A stretch of 64,000 bases of DNA from Fundidesulfovibrio putealis DSM 16056 (GTDB taxonomy: Bacteria; Desulfobacterota; Desulfovibrionia; Desulfovibrionales; Desulfovibrionaceae). The DNA lies in assembly GCF_000429325.1 (NCBI RefSeq), contig NZ_AUBQ01000004.1, positions 248,001 through 312,000 on the forward strand. Reading direction: 5' to 3'. Both the position numbers and the translations under genes were made by a program. This document shows, one piece after another, positions 18,174 through 27,836 of this stretch. The notes below the pieces were generated by a model, which searched no databases, was not told the origin of the DNA, and was given only the letters and a program-made list of their open reading frames with translations. The stretch's first letter is position 1. Each line of letters starts with the position of its first letter.

Positions 18174-18765
18174 AGAAGTACGGCTTCAGCAATGAAGACC
18201 AGAGCTCATATCCCGCACGGTTGAGGTGCAATCCGTCGGAGCTCAGCTCTTTTCTCAGGTTTCCCAACACGTCGGAAAATTGTTGCGTAAAATCAAGAAA
18301 CGTTGTGTTGGGATGCAACGATACAATTCTTGAAATTTCCTGATTATATGTTTTTACAGTCGAATTTGTAAAATCGTAACTTTTCGGGAAATCCACGAAG
18401 TTGGAAGGAAATATGGCATTTACATAGACCTTTGTCTGTGGCGACACGTCTTGAATTGTCTGCAATGCCAGATCGTAGTTTGCGGATAGTTGCTCAAATG
18501 AATTCTTTCCTATGTCGTTTACTCCAGTTTCTATAAATATTGCCTTTGGTTTCGATGCAGACGCCGATCCTGCGACCTGTACGACATACGACGAGACTGA
18601 CATGGTCAGTCCCAAGTTTATAGTGTCTTGCGGCAGCATGTAGAGGAAGTTGTCAAATCCATACATCATGGAATCACCAACAAGAACATATGATTGCGCG
18701 TTGCATTCAACAGTACTGGATACCTGAAAAAAAATGAGAATCAGGGCGGGCATCAAACGCTTCAT
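18172..18765 (-). CDS. Exported SGNH/GDSL-family hydrolase
   Basis: 197-residue protein with a signal peptide (MKRLMPALILIFFQVSSTVECNA). The SGNH blocks are visible: VLVGDSMMYGFDN (block I Ser), ETGVNDIGK (block III GxND) and DGLHLNRAGYELWS (block V Asp/His). The family includes esterases, lipases and carbohydrate O-acetylesterases; the substrate cannot be told. Start ATG 18765 has AGGAGG six bases upstream. The gene is distinctly AT-richer than its neighbours, suggesting recent acquisition. It lies between a GDPD and a membrane acyltransferase of the HGSNAT class. Confidence 0.85.
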   Translation of the reverse strand: MKRLMPALILIFFQVSSTVECNAQSYVLVGDSMMYGFDNFLYMLPQDTINLGLTMSVSSYVVQVAGSASASKPKAIFIETGVNDIGKNSFEQLSANYDLALQTIQDVSPQTKVYVNAIFPSNFVDFPKSYDFTNSTVKTYNQEISRIVSLHPNTTFLDFTQQFSDVLGNLRKELSSDGLHLNRAGYELWSSLLKPYF

Positions 18766-18840
18766 AGGTTCCTCCTCGTTTTCAGAAAGTTTCATATCGG
18801 ATAACGACTGAATGCATACACAAACAGTGGCGCTTTCCAT

Positions 18841-19326
18841 TATTCACAACTGCAAACGACCTATAAAGCGGATTGACGTATTGATAACTTGAAGTGTGAC
18901 GGGAAATCAAGTCAGACGGCATGCGCACATTAAATACACAATGTGTAAGATTAAATATGCCATGTAGTCTGGTTATGAAGATAGCATGCCTGTATCTCTA
19001 TCTGCAACAAGCTTGTGCTTGTTCATATGCATCCCAGTGCAATTCCCAATGACGTACAGCGCCAAGGGCAGCGCGCCTCCCCAGGGCATCCTGGCTGAAC
19101 GCAGGGATTGCACTTGCGCAGGCACGACGGTGACGGGTCCCTCCCTTATGTGCGGCATCGCCGCCGGGATGATCGGGCCATACGGGTACGTCTTCCGATG
19201 CAAGCAGGGCGCATTTCATCCATCCTACTGTCGACAAATTGATCCGCCGACACCCACCACCCAAGCGCGGCAACTTTAGTGCACCGAGGCCTTGAGCAAA
19301 CCTGTCAAGTGCCCTATGGCGCAGGT
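18841..19326. other. Intergenic stretch without a supportable gene
   Basis: About 490 bases, AT-rich in the first third. Short reading frames on both strands (18973-19279) lack a ribosome site and domain-like composition. Only a weak inverted repeat CACATT-N8-AATGTG (18926-18945) was noticed. It probably contains the promoters of the two flanking divergent genes. Confidence 0.5.
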
Positions 19327-20433
19327 ATGAGTGCGAAATGCGCCAACCGGATCGTTTCTGTTGATTTCCTGCGGGGCCTGACCGTGGCGTTCATGGTGGT
19401 CGCCAACAACCCTGGTGACACCGAGAACGTCTACCGGGAGCTTGTCCATGCGCGCTGGCACGGCTGGACTGCCGTGGACTTCATATTTCCCATGTTCTTG
19501 TTCCTGGTGGGCGTTTCCGTTGCGCTTGCCGTCCGGACAGATGCGGTCCCCTCGGATCTACTGCCCAGAGCACTCAAGCGCGCGGGCATCATCTTCCTGC
19601 TGGGTCTTTTCGTGAACGGATTTCCCTTTTTCAACCTGGATACACTGCGTATTCCCGGCGTGTTGCAACGCATTGCCGTTGTCTATCTTGCTGCCTTGTG
19701 GCTGCACATGAAATTGACGAGGTCCGGCATCGTGCTCACGGTGCTGGGCATTCTGGTCGGCTACTGGCTGCTCTGGACATTCGTGCCGGTTCCGGGCCTT
19801 GGCCGTCCCAGCATGGATATGGAGTACAACCTTGAAGGCTGGCTGGATCAGACGCTGCTCCGGGGACACATATGGGAATATGACACACCCTGGGACCCTG
19901 AGGGGCTTCTCAGCACCGTACCGTGCGTGGCCATGGCCCTGTTCGGGGTTCTCGCCGGACGCTGGCTCAAGAGCGGAGACGGACCGGGTTGGACAGTGGT
20001 CGTGCTCATGGGACTTGGCCTGCACCTGACGGGATTGGCCTGGAACGAGTGGTTCCCCATTAACAAGCTGATCACCACCAGTTCCTTCGTTCTTTTCGTA
20101 GGCGGCGTCGGAATCATGCTGACTGCGACGGCTCACCGCCTGCTCGACGGTAAAGTCCATGGTCCCTGGATCGCGCCATTTCTGGCATTGGGCAGGAACG
20201 CCCTGTTCGTTTACGTGACGTCGCAACTGCTGACGCGGGTGCTTTATGTCACCACGCTCCCCGAACTGTTCTGCGACGGGAAAACCCTGCACTTTTGCCT
20301 GTTCGACCGCTTCTTCGGCATGGTGGGGGACAAATACGTGGCGTCCGTCTTCTGGGCAGTCGCTCTGCTTGGGGTGTTGACGGCTGCGGTGATGCTGTTG
20401 GGCTGGCTGCGACAACGAAGAGTTGTGAGGTGA
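19327..20433 (+). CDS. HGSNAT/NagX-like multipass membrane acyltransferase
   Basis: 368-residue integral membrane protein with about ten hydrophobic helices. The N-terminus RIVSVDFLRGLTVAFMVVANNPGD matches the signature of heparan-alpha-glucosaminide N-acetyltransferase-like proteins (also annotated DUF5009/NagX). Next comes WHGWTAVDFIFPMFLFLVGVSVAL; the first loop histidine of WHGW is the acetyl carrier candidate in this family. It likely transfers an acyl group onto an amino sugar across the membrane, but the substrate is unknown. ATG 19327 is preferred to an upstream GTG. Confidence 0.86.
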   Translation: MSAKCANRIVSVDFLRGLTVAFMVVANNPGDTENVYRELVHARWHGWTAVDFIFPMFLFLVGVSVALAVRTDAVPSDLLPRALKRAGIIFLLGLFVNGFPFFNLDTLRIPGVLQRIAVVYLAALWLHMKLTRSGIVLTVLGILVGYWLLWTFVPVPGLGRPSMDMEYNLEGWLDQTLLRGHIWEYDTPWDPEGLLSTVPCVAMALFGVLAGRWLKSGDGPGWTVVVLMGLGLHLTGLAWNEWFPINKLITTSSFVLFVGGVGIMLTATAHRLLDGKVHGPWIAPFLALGRNALFVYVTSQLLTRVLYVTTLPELFCDGKTLHFCLFDRFFGMVGDKYVASVFWAVALLGVLTAAVMLLGWLRQRRVVR

Positions 20434-20445
20434 GTCTTTTCAGCC

Positions 20446-22557
20446 TCAGCTGGAAGACTCATCGTCGCCTGTGGCAAGAGAAGCTTGAAACGGCAGACGG
20501 ATTATGAATCTCGTCCCATGGCCTGGTTTCGACTCCACTTCGAACGTCCCCCTATGGTTGGACGTGATGATGTAATACGACACGGATAGGCCCAGACCGG
20601 TACCCTCCCCCGGCGGTTTGGTGCTGAAGAATGGCTCGAACACACGCTTGCGGATATTCTCGTCCATCCCTGGCCCATTATCCTCCACTTCAATGCGCGC
20701 GTAGCCGTCTTCGCGCCGCGTGCGCAGCACAAGGCGTGCCTGCGGCATTCCGGGCGTGCAGCACTTCATGGCCTGGGCGGCGTTGCGTAACAGATTCAAG
20801 ACCACCTGCTCGACTTGGTTTGCCGTGCACTCGACCGGAGGCAGCCCAGGCTCGTACTCCCTTAATATTTCTACCTTCCTGAAGTCGTATTTCTTTTTCA
20901 GATCGTAGTCGTTCAGGCTCAATTCTATGGCCTTGTCCAGCAGGTCGTTCAGGTCGGCTGAAACAATCTCGCCGCCGGTCTTGCGGCTGAACGCCAGCAT
21001 GTTGACCACGATGTTCGAAGCCCGCTTCGCCGAGTCCCGGATGCCCTGCAGCAGGGCGTAGCCGTCGCGGCGTTCCATGTAGCCCCAAATGTTCTCCAGG
21101 GCGCATCCGGCCTGGACGGCGGCCTCCCGGTTGACCTGCGTGTCGTCCCTCATGCGGCGCATCAACACCTGGCAGCTTTGCAGGATGCCGCTCAGCGGGT
21201 TGTTGATCTCGTGTGCCATGCCTGCGGCAAGCCCGCCGAGGCTCATCATCTTTTCTGTCTGGATCATGATTTCCTGCATGCGCGCCTTCTCGGACATGTC
21301 CGAGGCAATCAACAGCAGATGTCTGGCCTTGTCCACGTCGAACCGGGCAAGGAGGCAGTCGAGCGCCACATCCTTGCCGAAGGTCGTGGTCATGCGCAGA
21401 TCCATCCTGCGCGGTCCGCCCTGGGTCAGCGCCTTCTGTGCAAGCTCGAACATTCCGGTGCTTTTCCAGGATTCGATTTCCAGGAAATTCTGTCGAAGCA
21501 CCTGTTCCAGGTCAGCGCCTATCAAGGAGGCAATGGCCTCATTGGCGGCAACGCACTGCCCGGTGTCGGCCATATAAACAGCGATGCCCACAGGAGAATG
21601 TTCCAGGATCATCCTGAACCGCTTCTCGCTCGCGGACAGGGTCTTGATCCATTGGCGGTCCTTCCATTGCAGGTACGCCGATGTCGCAAGCAGCAGCGCC
21701 ATGCAGGTCAGGATCCAGTACGTTTCCGGATGTGACCGGAAATAATCAGCGAGCGAGACGTTTCTGGGCGTCAGCGAAACCATGGTCAGCCCGCTGCTGG
21801 ATGACTGCACGACCCCTGCGACATACTCCACCCCGTCGAATACCGTTACGGGAGTCCCTCCTTTGGGGTGGATGGCGTGCAGCGGCCCCGCCCTTCCGTT
21901 CAGCCCTTCTCCCGTCAGGGAGGTAAAATTTCCGGAAGCGTAATGAACCACCCCGGACTGGCCGTAGACCACCAGGGCAAGATCGGAAGATTCGACCAGT
22001 TCGTCCCAGCGGACGCTCAAGGCGGAAAATGCGATGGATGCTCCGACGATGCCCTCGAAACGACCGTCCTTTCCTGGTATCGGGACCACGACGCCGGTGA
22101 CCAGCTCGCCGGTTATGGGGCCCTGGTGAGGTTGCATGACCGCCAAGGGCGCACCCGAAGCCAGCCGCTGGAAAAATTCCCTTGAGCTGATGCATGGGGT
22201 GGAATTCGTGAGCGGTCGTGCGGACGCGAAGAAACAACCCTCGATCCCGGTGGCGGCGATGTTCTCGCAAGCGGGGAAGGCTGTGGAGAGTTCCCTGAAC
22301 AGCTCCGAGGAAGCTGCCGCATCGTGCCGCTGTACGGCCTGCACCCTGGCAACCCCCTGGAACAGGGCGACGTACCGATCCACGAAGGCCAAGGCGGCCT
22401 TGTCGGCCATTCGGCTCAAGGCCAGGCATTCGTCGGCCCTGCGGGCAACCCTGTCCTGCCTGTACCAATTCACGCTGTAGGCGACATACGCGGCGATCCC
22501 CAAGGCCAGAGCCAGGAGCACTGTCAGTATCAGTCTGCTATGCGAACCTTTGGCCAT
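20446..22557 (-). CDS. Membrane sensor histidine kinase (Cache-like sensor, PAS, HisKA, HATPase)
   Basis: 703 residues. An N-terminal TM helix ([19 protein letters not shown]) and a second near residue 290 bracket a periplasmic domain of about 260 residues, Cache-like by arrangement ([32 protein letters not shown]). A PAS domain follows ([22 protein letters not shown]), then H-box [15 protein letters not shown]-box [14 protein letters not shown] and ATP lid [33 protein letters not shown] (quoted motif abbreviated: DNGPGMD ... GTGLGLS). No response regulator is adjacent, so it is an orphan kinase. ATG 22557 is preferred over TTG 22584. Confidence 0.9.
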   Translation of the reverse strand: MAKGSHSRLILTVLLALALGIAAYVAYSVNWYRQDRVARRADECLALSRMADKAALAFVDRYVALFQGVARVQAVQRHDAAASSELFRELSTAFPACENIAATGIEGCFFASARPLTNSTPCISSREFFQRLASGAPLAVMQPHQGPITGELVTGVVVPIPGKDGRFEGIVGASIAFSALSVRWDELVESSDLALVVYGQSGVVHYASGNFTSLTGEGLNGRAGPLHAIHPKGGTPVTVFDGVEYVAGVVQSSSSGLTMVSLTPRNVSLADYFRSHPETYWILTCMALLLATSAYLQWKDRQWIKTLSASEKRFRMILEHSPVGIAVYMADTGQCVAANEAIASLIGADLEQVLRQNFLEIESWKSTGMFELAQKALTQGGPRRMDLRMTTTFGKDVALDCLLARFDVDKARHLLLIASDMSEKARMQEIMIQTEKMMSLGGLAAGMAHEINNPLSGILQSCQVLMRRMRDDTQVNREAAVQAGCALENIWGYMERRDGYALLQGIRDSAKRASNIVVNMLAFSRKTGGEIVSADLNDLLDKAIELSLNDYDLKKKYDFRKVEILREYEPGLPPVECTANQVEQVVLNLLRNAAQAMKCCTPGMPQARLVLRTRREDGYARIEVEDNGPGMDENIRKRVFEPFFSTKPPGEGTGLGLSVSYYIITSNHRGTFEVESKPGHGTRFIIRLPFQASLATGDDESSS

Positions 22558-22752
22558 CAGTTTTGCCGCCTGCGTGCCACGCAATATCTCTCAATGCCGT
22601 GCTGCTGCCCGGACACTCCGTACATGGCGAATAGATGCCGGACGGACGAGACTCTTATGGACTGTACCTCATGCCGGGAAGCATTGCCAGCGGCTTGGCC
22701 TCTTCTCGCGAGTGCGATATGGGGATATGAACCTGTCGAATGGAGACTCTTT

Positions 22753-23136
22753 ATGTGCGCAAAACAGATCGTTGAGACCACGAACGCCCCCGCCGCCATC
22801 GGCCCGTATTCCCAGGCCGTCTGGGCTGGCGACCTGCTGTTCTGTTCCGGCCAGATACCCATAGACCCGGCCACGGGGCAGCTCGTCGAAGGCGACGCGG
22901 CCACCCAGGCCAGGCAGGTCCTCACTAACGTGAAGGCCGTGCTGGAGGCCGCTGGCCTTACCATGGCCGACGTGGTGAAAGCCACGGTGTTCTTCAAGAG
23001 CATGAACGATTTCCAGGCGGTGAACGAAGTGTACGCATCGTTCTTCCCTGCGCCCTGCCCTGCCCGCTCCGGCGTGGAAGTGGCCCGGCTGCCGCGCGAC
23101 GTGCTGGTTGAGATCGAGGTGATAGCCAAGAAATAA
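22753..23136 (+). CDS. ridA: RidA/YjgF reactive-intermediate deaminase
   Basis: 127-residue cytoplasmic enzyme that hydrolyses reactive enamine/imine intermediates made by PLP enzymes, protecting branched-chain amino acid metabolism. Motifs: [24 protein letters not shown], the conserved Arg in [20 protein letters not shown], and Glu near the C-terminus. TGGAG lies nine bases before ATG 22753. Single gene ending at a strong terminator. Confidence 0.95.
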   Translation: MCAKQIVETTNAPAAIGPYSQAVWAGDLLFCSGQIPIDPATGQLVEGDAATQARQVLTNVKAVLEAAGLTMADVVKATVFFKSMNDFQAVNEVYASFFPAPCPARSGVEVARLPRDVLVEIEVIAKK

Positions 23137-23139
23137 TAA

Positions 23140-23169
23140 AACGCCCCCGTCCTCTCGGACGGGGGCGTT
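23140..23169. terminator. Bidirectional intrinsic terminator after ridA
   Basis: Perfect 13-bp inverted repeat with loop TCTC between convergent ridA and the NAD(P)H oxidoreductase. Confidence 0.88.
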
Positions 23170-23194
23170 AGAAGAGCATTTGCAGGAACAGACC

Positions 23195-23788
23195 CTAGTT
23201 CCTGGCGAATACGCGCCTGATGGTGGCCTCCGCCTCGTCCAGCCACGCGGCGCGCACCTCTGGAGTGGAGGTGACCACCACGGAAAACGTGCGGCGGTGA
23301 AAATCGTTCACGCCGCACAACCCGAACACGCAGTCCTTCCAGATGCGCTCCAGCGGATCGCCGAACACCTGCGCTTCCCGCTCTGGGCTGGTGTTGGCGG
23401 TGTTGAACACCACCGCGCTCGCCGCTTTCAGAAGCCCTTGCGGGACTCCCTCGCCACTGTCGCCTTCCAGGAACTCGTAAGCAAGCCCCGGTCGCATCAC
23501 CCTGTCCACCCAGCCCGTGAGCACCGCCGGGGGCATGCCCCACCAGTTGGGATGCACCACCACGATGCCCGAGGCCTCGGCTATCTCGTTGCAGTGCCGG
23601 GCCACGAAATCCGGGACGAACCCGTCCCGGGCGACCTCGATGGCGGGCAGCACCGGAGCGAAGCGTTCCGCGTACAGGTCGTGGTAGGCAACCTCGTGCC
23701 CCATGGCCTCAAGCGTTGATTTGGCCCGATCCGCGATGGCATGGTTGAAGCTGCCCGGGGTTGGATGGCACAGGATGAGGGAAATCAC
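23195..23788 (-). CDS. Flavodoxin-fold NAD(P)H (quinone) oxidoreductase
   Basis: 197-residue protein of the NQO1/MdaB/KefF flavodoxin-like family. It begins ISLILCHPTPGSFNHAIADRA (FMN/FAD phosphate-binding loop), then VHPNWWGMPPAVLTGWVDRVM (family signature around the isoalloxazine) and VFNTANTSPE. GTG 23788 overlaps the dxs stop (GTGA), so it is the last, translationally coupled gene of the isoprenoid operon. Possible roles are quinone reduction or redox protection; the exact substrate is unknown. Confidence 0.85.
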   Translation of the reverse strand: MISLILCHPTPGSFNHAIADRAKSTLEAMGHEVAYHDLYAERFAPVLPAIEVARDGFVPDFVARHCNEIAEASGIVVVHPNWWGMPPAVLTGWVDRVMRPGLAYEFLEGDSGEGVPQGLLKAASAVVFNTANTSPEREAQVFGDPLERIWKDCVFGLCGVNDFHRRTFSVVVTSTPEVRAAWLDEAEATIRRVFARN

Positions 23789-25695
23789 TTGTCGCCTCCC
23801 GCCAGCGTTTGCACCGCTGTTTTGATCCCTTGTTTATGGATGCCCAGCATCTCGCGCAGGGCCTTCTGCGGGCCGTGCTCCACGAAGTGGTCCGGGATGC
23901 CCAGACGCTTTACGGTCTGGCCAGTCAAGGCTCCGGCATCGCTCAAGAATTCCAGGACGGCAGAACCGAATCCGCCCTGCAACGCATTTTCCTCGACGGT
24001 AAGGATTTTGTCGAAGCGTCCGGCCAGATCCAGCAGGTCGGCCTCGGGAAGAGGCTTCACGAAGCGGGCGTTGTACACGGCCACGGACAGCCCTGTTTCG
24101 GCCTCCAGTTCCGTGGCCGCCTGGAGGGCAGGCAGCACCCGGCTGCCGATGGCGATGATCACGGCGTCCTTGCCGTCGCGCAACAGTTCGCCGTGGCCAA
24201 TGGGCATGGGGGCCGGATTCTCGGACAATTCCGCGCCGATTCCCACGCCGCGCAGGTAGCGGATAGCCACCGGGCCTTCGTGATTCATGGCTGTTGCCAG
24301 CATGCGCTGCATTTCGGCCTCGTCCTTGGGAGCCATGACCACAAGATTGGGGATATGGCGCAGGAAGGAGATGTCGAACACGCCGTGGTGCGTGGCTCCG
24401 TCCTCGCCCACCAGCCCGCCCCGGTCCAGGCACAGGGTGACGGGCAGGTTCTGCAGGCAGACGTCGTGGACGATCTGGTCGTAGGAGCGCTGCAGGAAGG
24501 TGGAGTAGATGGCCACCACGGGTTTGAGCCCCTGGGTGGCCAGGCCCGCCGCGAAGGTGACGGCGTGCTGCTCGCAGATGCCCACGTCCACGAAACGGTC
24601 CGGGAAGAGCTGGGAGAAGCAGGACAGGCCGGTGCCTTCAGGCATGGCGGCGGTGATGGCCACGATGCGAGGATCCTTGGCGGCCATCTTGCACAGGGTG
24701 TCGCCGAACACGTCGGTGTAGGTGGGCAGTTTGGAGGGGGAGAGCTTTATTATCTCGCCGGTTTCCGGCTCGAAGGAGCCGACCCCGTGGTAGTAGGTGG
24801 GGTTTTCTTCCGCCGGGGTGTAGCCGCGCCCCTTCTGGGTGAGCACGTGAACCAGCACCGGGCCGCTCATCTCGCGCACTTCCTTGAACACGGAGATGAG
24901 CTTTGGCAGGTCGTGGCCGTCGATGGGGCCGACGTAATTAAAATGGAAGGCTTCGAAGAGCATGCCCGGCGTAAAGAAGCCTTTGAAGGACTCCTCGCCG
25001 CGCTTGATTATCTCCACCATCTCCTGGCCGAAGGGCATGAGCTTGGCCACGGACTCGAACTCCCGCTTGGCGCGGGTGATCCAGCGGTTGGAGAGCTTGC
25101 GCGACAGAAACAGCGACAACGCGCCCACGTTCTTGGAGATGGACATCTTGTTGTCGTTCAAGACCACGACAAGGTCGCGCTCGTCGCCTCCTGCCTGGTT
25201 CAGGCCTTCGTAAGCCAATCCGGCGGTCATGGAGCCGTCGCCGATGATGGCCAGTACCTTGTTGGACCTGCCCAGCACGTCGCGGGCCATGGCCATGCCC
25301 GAGGCCGCCGAGATGGAGGTGCTGGAATGCCCGGTACCGAAGTGGTCATAGGGGCTCTCGGCCATGCGGGGAAAACCGCTGACCCCGTGCTGGGTGCGCA
25401 GGGTGTGGAAGGTGTCGCGCCGTCCGGTGAGGATCTTGTAGGCGTAGGCCTGATGGCCAACGTCCCACACGTACTTGTCGGTGGCGGGGTCGAACACCTT
25501 GAGCATGGCCAGGGTGAGCTCCACCACGCCGAGCGACGGGGCCAGATGTCCCCCGTTCTCGGAGACCGTGCCGATGATGAGTTCGCGTACATCGGCAGCC
25601 AGCAGGGAGAGTTCCTCGGTGGAAAGTCCGGCCAGATCCGAAGGTGAATTCACGCGCGAGAGCATGGTCAGGGGATGTCCATCGAGCAGAGACAT
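23785..25695 (-). CDS. dxs: 1-deoxy-D-xylulose-5-phosphate synthase
   Basis: First enzyme of the MEP isoprenoid pathway: pyruvate plus glyceraldehyde-3-phosphate to DXP, thiamine diphosphate dependent. 636 residues, normal length. Visible features: VWDVGHQAYAYKILTGR, thiamine motif GDGSMTAGLAYEGLNQAGG, and in the transketolase pyrimidine half GICEQHAVTFAAGLA and DRGGLVGEDGATHHGVFD. ATG 25695 is chosen over the longer frame. It follows ispA, placing DXP and prenyl diphosphate synthesis in one operon. Confidence 0.97.
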   Translation of the reverse strand: MSLLDGHPLTMLSRVNSPSDLAGLSTEELSLLAADVRELIIGTVSENGGHLAPSLGVVELTLAMLKVFDPATDKYVWDVGHQAYAYKILTGRRDTFHTLRTQHGVSGFPRMAESPYDHFGTGHSSTSISAASGMAMARDVLGRSNKVLAIIGDGSMTAGLAYEGLNQAGGDERDLVVVLNDNKMSISKNVGALSLFLSRKLSNRWITRAKREFESVAKLMPFGQEMVEIIKRGEESFKGFFTPGMLFEAFHFNYVGPIDGHDLPKLISVFKEVREMSGPVLVHVLTQKGRGYTPAEENPTYYHGVGSFEPETGEIIKLSPSKLPTYTDVFGDTLCKMAAKDPRIVAITAAMPEGTGLSCFSQLFPDRFVDVGICEQHAVTFAAGLATQGLKPVVAIYSTFLQRSYDQIVHDVCLQNLPVTLCLDRGGLVGEDGATHHGVFDISFLRHIPNLVVMAPKDEAEMQRMLATAMNHEGPVAIRYLRGVGIGAELSENPAPMPIGHGELLRDGKDAVIIAIGSRVLPALQAATELEAETGLSVAVYNARFVKPLPEADLLDLAGRFDKILTVEENALQGGFGSAVLEFLSDAGALTGQTVKRLGIPDHFVEHGPQKALREMLGIHKQGIKTAVQTLAGGDK

Positions 25696-25814
25696 GCGTT
25701 GGCTTTCTCCCAGGTGCGTTTCAGGAGCCGGGACTCCGGCTGCCGGAAAGGCTGGCATTGTTGCGGCACGACAAAATACTGCGTGCCGGAAGCAAATTTA
25801 CTGAAAAACTGGCG

Positions 25815-26702
25815 TCAACTGACGCGGTCGATCATGTATTGGGCCAGATCGCGCAGGAACTGGGCCTCCTCGCCCTCGAAAGGCGAAAGGCTCTCCACGG
25901 CCTGGGCCACATGGCGGCGCGCCAGATCCATGCTGCGGTCCACGCCGATGAGCGCCGGGTAGGTGGTCTTGCCCTGCTCCTCGTCGGAACCCACGGGCTT
26001 GCCCAGGGTCTTCTCGTCACCCACAACGTCCAGCACGTCGTCCACTATCTGGAAGGCCGCCCCTAAGGACTGGCCGTAGCTCCTAGCGCGCAGGAGCTGG
26101 TCGTCGCCTGCTCCGGCCAGCTCGGCCCCGCAGACGCAGGCCGCCGTGATGAGCGCCCCGGTCTTCAGGGCCTGCATCTCGCGCAGCTCTTCCAGACTCA
26201 CGCCCGCCTTGGCGGTGTAGGCCATGTCCAGGGCCTGTCCGCCCACCATCCCGGCGGCTCCGGCCGCGTGGGCCAGCACGCCTATGGCCCGGACCACCCG
26301 GTCGGACGGCAAGCCGCATGCAGACTGGGCCATCAGGCCGAAGGCTTCCGTGAGCAGCCCGTCTCCAGCCAGAATGGCCATGGCCTCGCCGAAGACCTTG
26401 TGGTTGGAGGGGCGTCCGCGCCGCAGGTCGTCGTCGTCCATGGCCGGGAGGTCGTCGTGAATAAGCGAGTAGGTGTGGATGAATTCGAAGGAAGCCGCGA
26501 AGCCCAGCACGGATTTGGACTCTGCGCCGAGCATCCTGGCGAAGCACAGGCACAGCACCGGGCGAAGGCGCTTGCCGCCAGCCAGCAGGCTGTATTCCAT
26601 GGATTCAAGAAGGCCAGGGGGGATGCACCGCCCCTTGAGGGAACCGCGAAGGAACGACTCGACCTCGCCAGCGTAATTCATCAGACGTTGTTTGACCGGC
26701 AC
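25815..26702 (-). CDS. ispA: Polyprenyl (farnesyl/geranyl) diphosphate synthase
   Basis: Condenses IPP with allylic diphosphates to make farnesyl diphosphate. 295 residues. FARM region LIHDDLPAMDDDDLRRGRPSNH (first DDxxD motif), GGKRLRPVLCL, and second Asp-rich motif FQIVDDVLDVVGD. GTG 26702 is chosen because AGGAG inside the upstream xseB 3' end gives suitable spacing; an ATG at 26681 is an alternative. Between xseB and dxs in an operon order common in Proteobacteria. Confidence 0.94.
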   Translation of the reverse strand: MPVKQRLMNYAGEVESFLRGSLKGRCIPPGLLESMEYSLLAGGKRLRPVLCLCFARMLGAESKSVLGFAASFEFIHTYSLIHDDLPAMDDDDLRRGRPSNHKVFGEAMAILAGDGLLTEAFGLMAQSACGLPSDRVVRAIGVLAHAAGAAGMVGGQALDMAYTAKAGVSLEELREMQALKTGALITAACVCGAELAGAGDDQLLRARSYGQSLGAAFQIVDDVLDVVGDEKTLGKPVGSDEEQGKTTYPALIGVDRSMDLARRHVAQAVESLSPFEGEEAQFLRDLAQYMIDRVS

Positions 26703-26703
26703 T

Positions 26704-26934
26704 TCAGTTCTCCTCGATCGAATCCGCATTGAAAGGCGACAGGCCGTCCGGGGTAACCTGGCTCACTACCAGCCTGGCTTCGCTCAGCTGCTTGCGGCAG
26801 GCTCCGGCCAGGGTCTGTCCTTCCTTGTACAGGGCGACGCCCTTCTCAAGAGGCAGCTCTCCCGACTCCAGCTGGTCGACTATCTGCTGCAACCTGTCCA
26901 TATTCTTTTCGAAACTCTCTTTTCGAGCGCTCAT
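26704..26934 (-). CDS. xseB: Exodeoxyribonuclease VII small subunit
   Basis: 76-residue, all-helical subunit. Contains FEKNMDRLQQIVDQLESGELPLEKGVALYKEG, the family signature (shortened here: LQQIVDQLESGELPLE). It binds several-fold to XseA to form ExoVII, which degrades single-stranded DNA. ATG 26934 overlaps the M23 peptidase stop (ATGA). The large subunit is two genes upstream in the same operon. Confidence 0.95.
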   Translation of the reverse strand: MSARKESFEKNMDRLQQIVDQLESGELPLEKGVALYKEGQTLAGACRKQLSEARLVVSQVTPDGLSPFNADSIEEN

Positions 26935-27836
26935 GAGCCCCCCTTGGCCTGCCGGTCGAACGCTCCTCCTGCCGTGAAAAGGGGCATGGGGTCAACCGAC
27001 TGGCCGAGAATCTTCAACCCGAAATGCAGATGCGGCCCGGTGGAGCGCCCCGTTGAGCCCACGAGGCCCACCAGATGCCCCCGCTCCACGTGCTGTCCGG
27101 GCGTCACGTCGATGCGCGAGAGGTGGAAATACATGGTGTACACGCCCTGCCCATGGTCCAGGAACACCGACTTGCCGTTGAAGTAGAAATCACCGGTGAG
27201 CGCCACGCGCCCCTGGTTGGCGGCAAGCACCGGGTCAGCCATCATGGCGTCGAAGTCGATGCCGGAGTGCGGGCTCCTGGGCTGGCCGTTCAGGATGCGG
27301 CGCAGGCCGAAGGCGCTGGTCACTTCGCCGGGAACAGGCCGCAGGAAGGGGAAATTCCAGAATTTCCTGGGGCTGGCCACGGCCAGGACCGCATTGACCT
27401 GCTCCTGCTCGCGCTTGATGCGGGCCAGATTTTCCTTGGACGGCGTGACCATGGACGGCGGCAGGTTCAGGCGCTGTTCCGGAAAGGCCACGGCGGTCAC
27501 CGCGATCTTGCCGAGCACCATCTCGCGCCGGTTGGGACGCAGCGCCTCCACCAGGATGGTCTGGGGGGCGTGCCTGGTTCCAAGGCCCGCGCCAAGGAGC
27601 AGCTCCCCCTTGAAGACGTTGCCGCGCTTGGTCATGGTCACCTCGGTGGCGCGGCCCATCCACTCCACCAGGACGGTCTCCACCTGGTTTTGCAGGCTCA
27701 CTTCCACCAGGAACACCTGCCCCTCGCCCACGGACTCCGGCACGGTGACGGACAACGGACCTTCCGTCAGCACGGCGGCCTGGACCGTCGCGGTGACGGC
27801 CAGCAGAAGGAGGGCAAGCAGCGCGCGAAGGATCAT
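26931..27836 (-). CDS. Secreted M23-family metallopeptidase (LytM-like)
   Basis: 301-residue exported protein. A signal peptide (MILRALLALLLLAVTATVQA) leads into a beta-rich N-terminal region of about 130 residues, then the peptidase domain. Zinc ligands are complete: HSGIDFDA (HxxxD) and GPHLHFGL (HxH). It is therefore predicted to be an active peptidoglycan endopeptidase. ATG 27836 overlaps the xseA stop and the stop overlaps xseB, so it is locked between both ExoVII subunits by translational coupling. Confidence 0.92.
   Translation of the reverse strand: MILRALLALLLLAVTATVQAAVLTEGPLSVTVPESVGEGQVFLVEVSLQNQVETVLVEWMGRATEVTMTKRGNVFKGELLLGAGLGTRHAPQTILVEALRPNRREMVLGKIAVTAVAFPEQRLNLPPSMVTPSKENLARIKREQEQVNAVLAVASPRKFWNFPFLRPVPGEVTSAFGLRRILNGQPRSPHSGIDFDAMMADPVLAANQGRVALTGDFYFNGKSVFLDHGQGVYTMYFHLSRIDVTPGQHVERGHLVGLVGSTGRSTGPHLHFGLKILGQSVDPMPLFTAGGAFDRQAKGGS

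Noticed and set aside
18973-19279. Short frames in the gap before the membrane acyltransferase
   Set aside because: Both strands show frames of under 100 codons with no ribosome site, no start-proximal conservation and unlikely amino acid composition.
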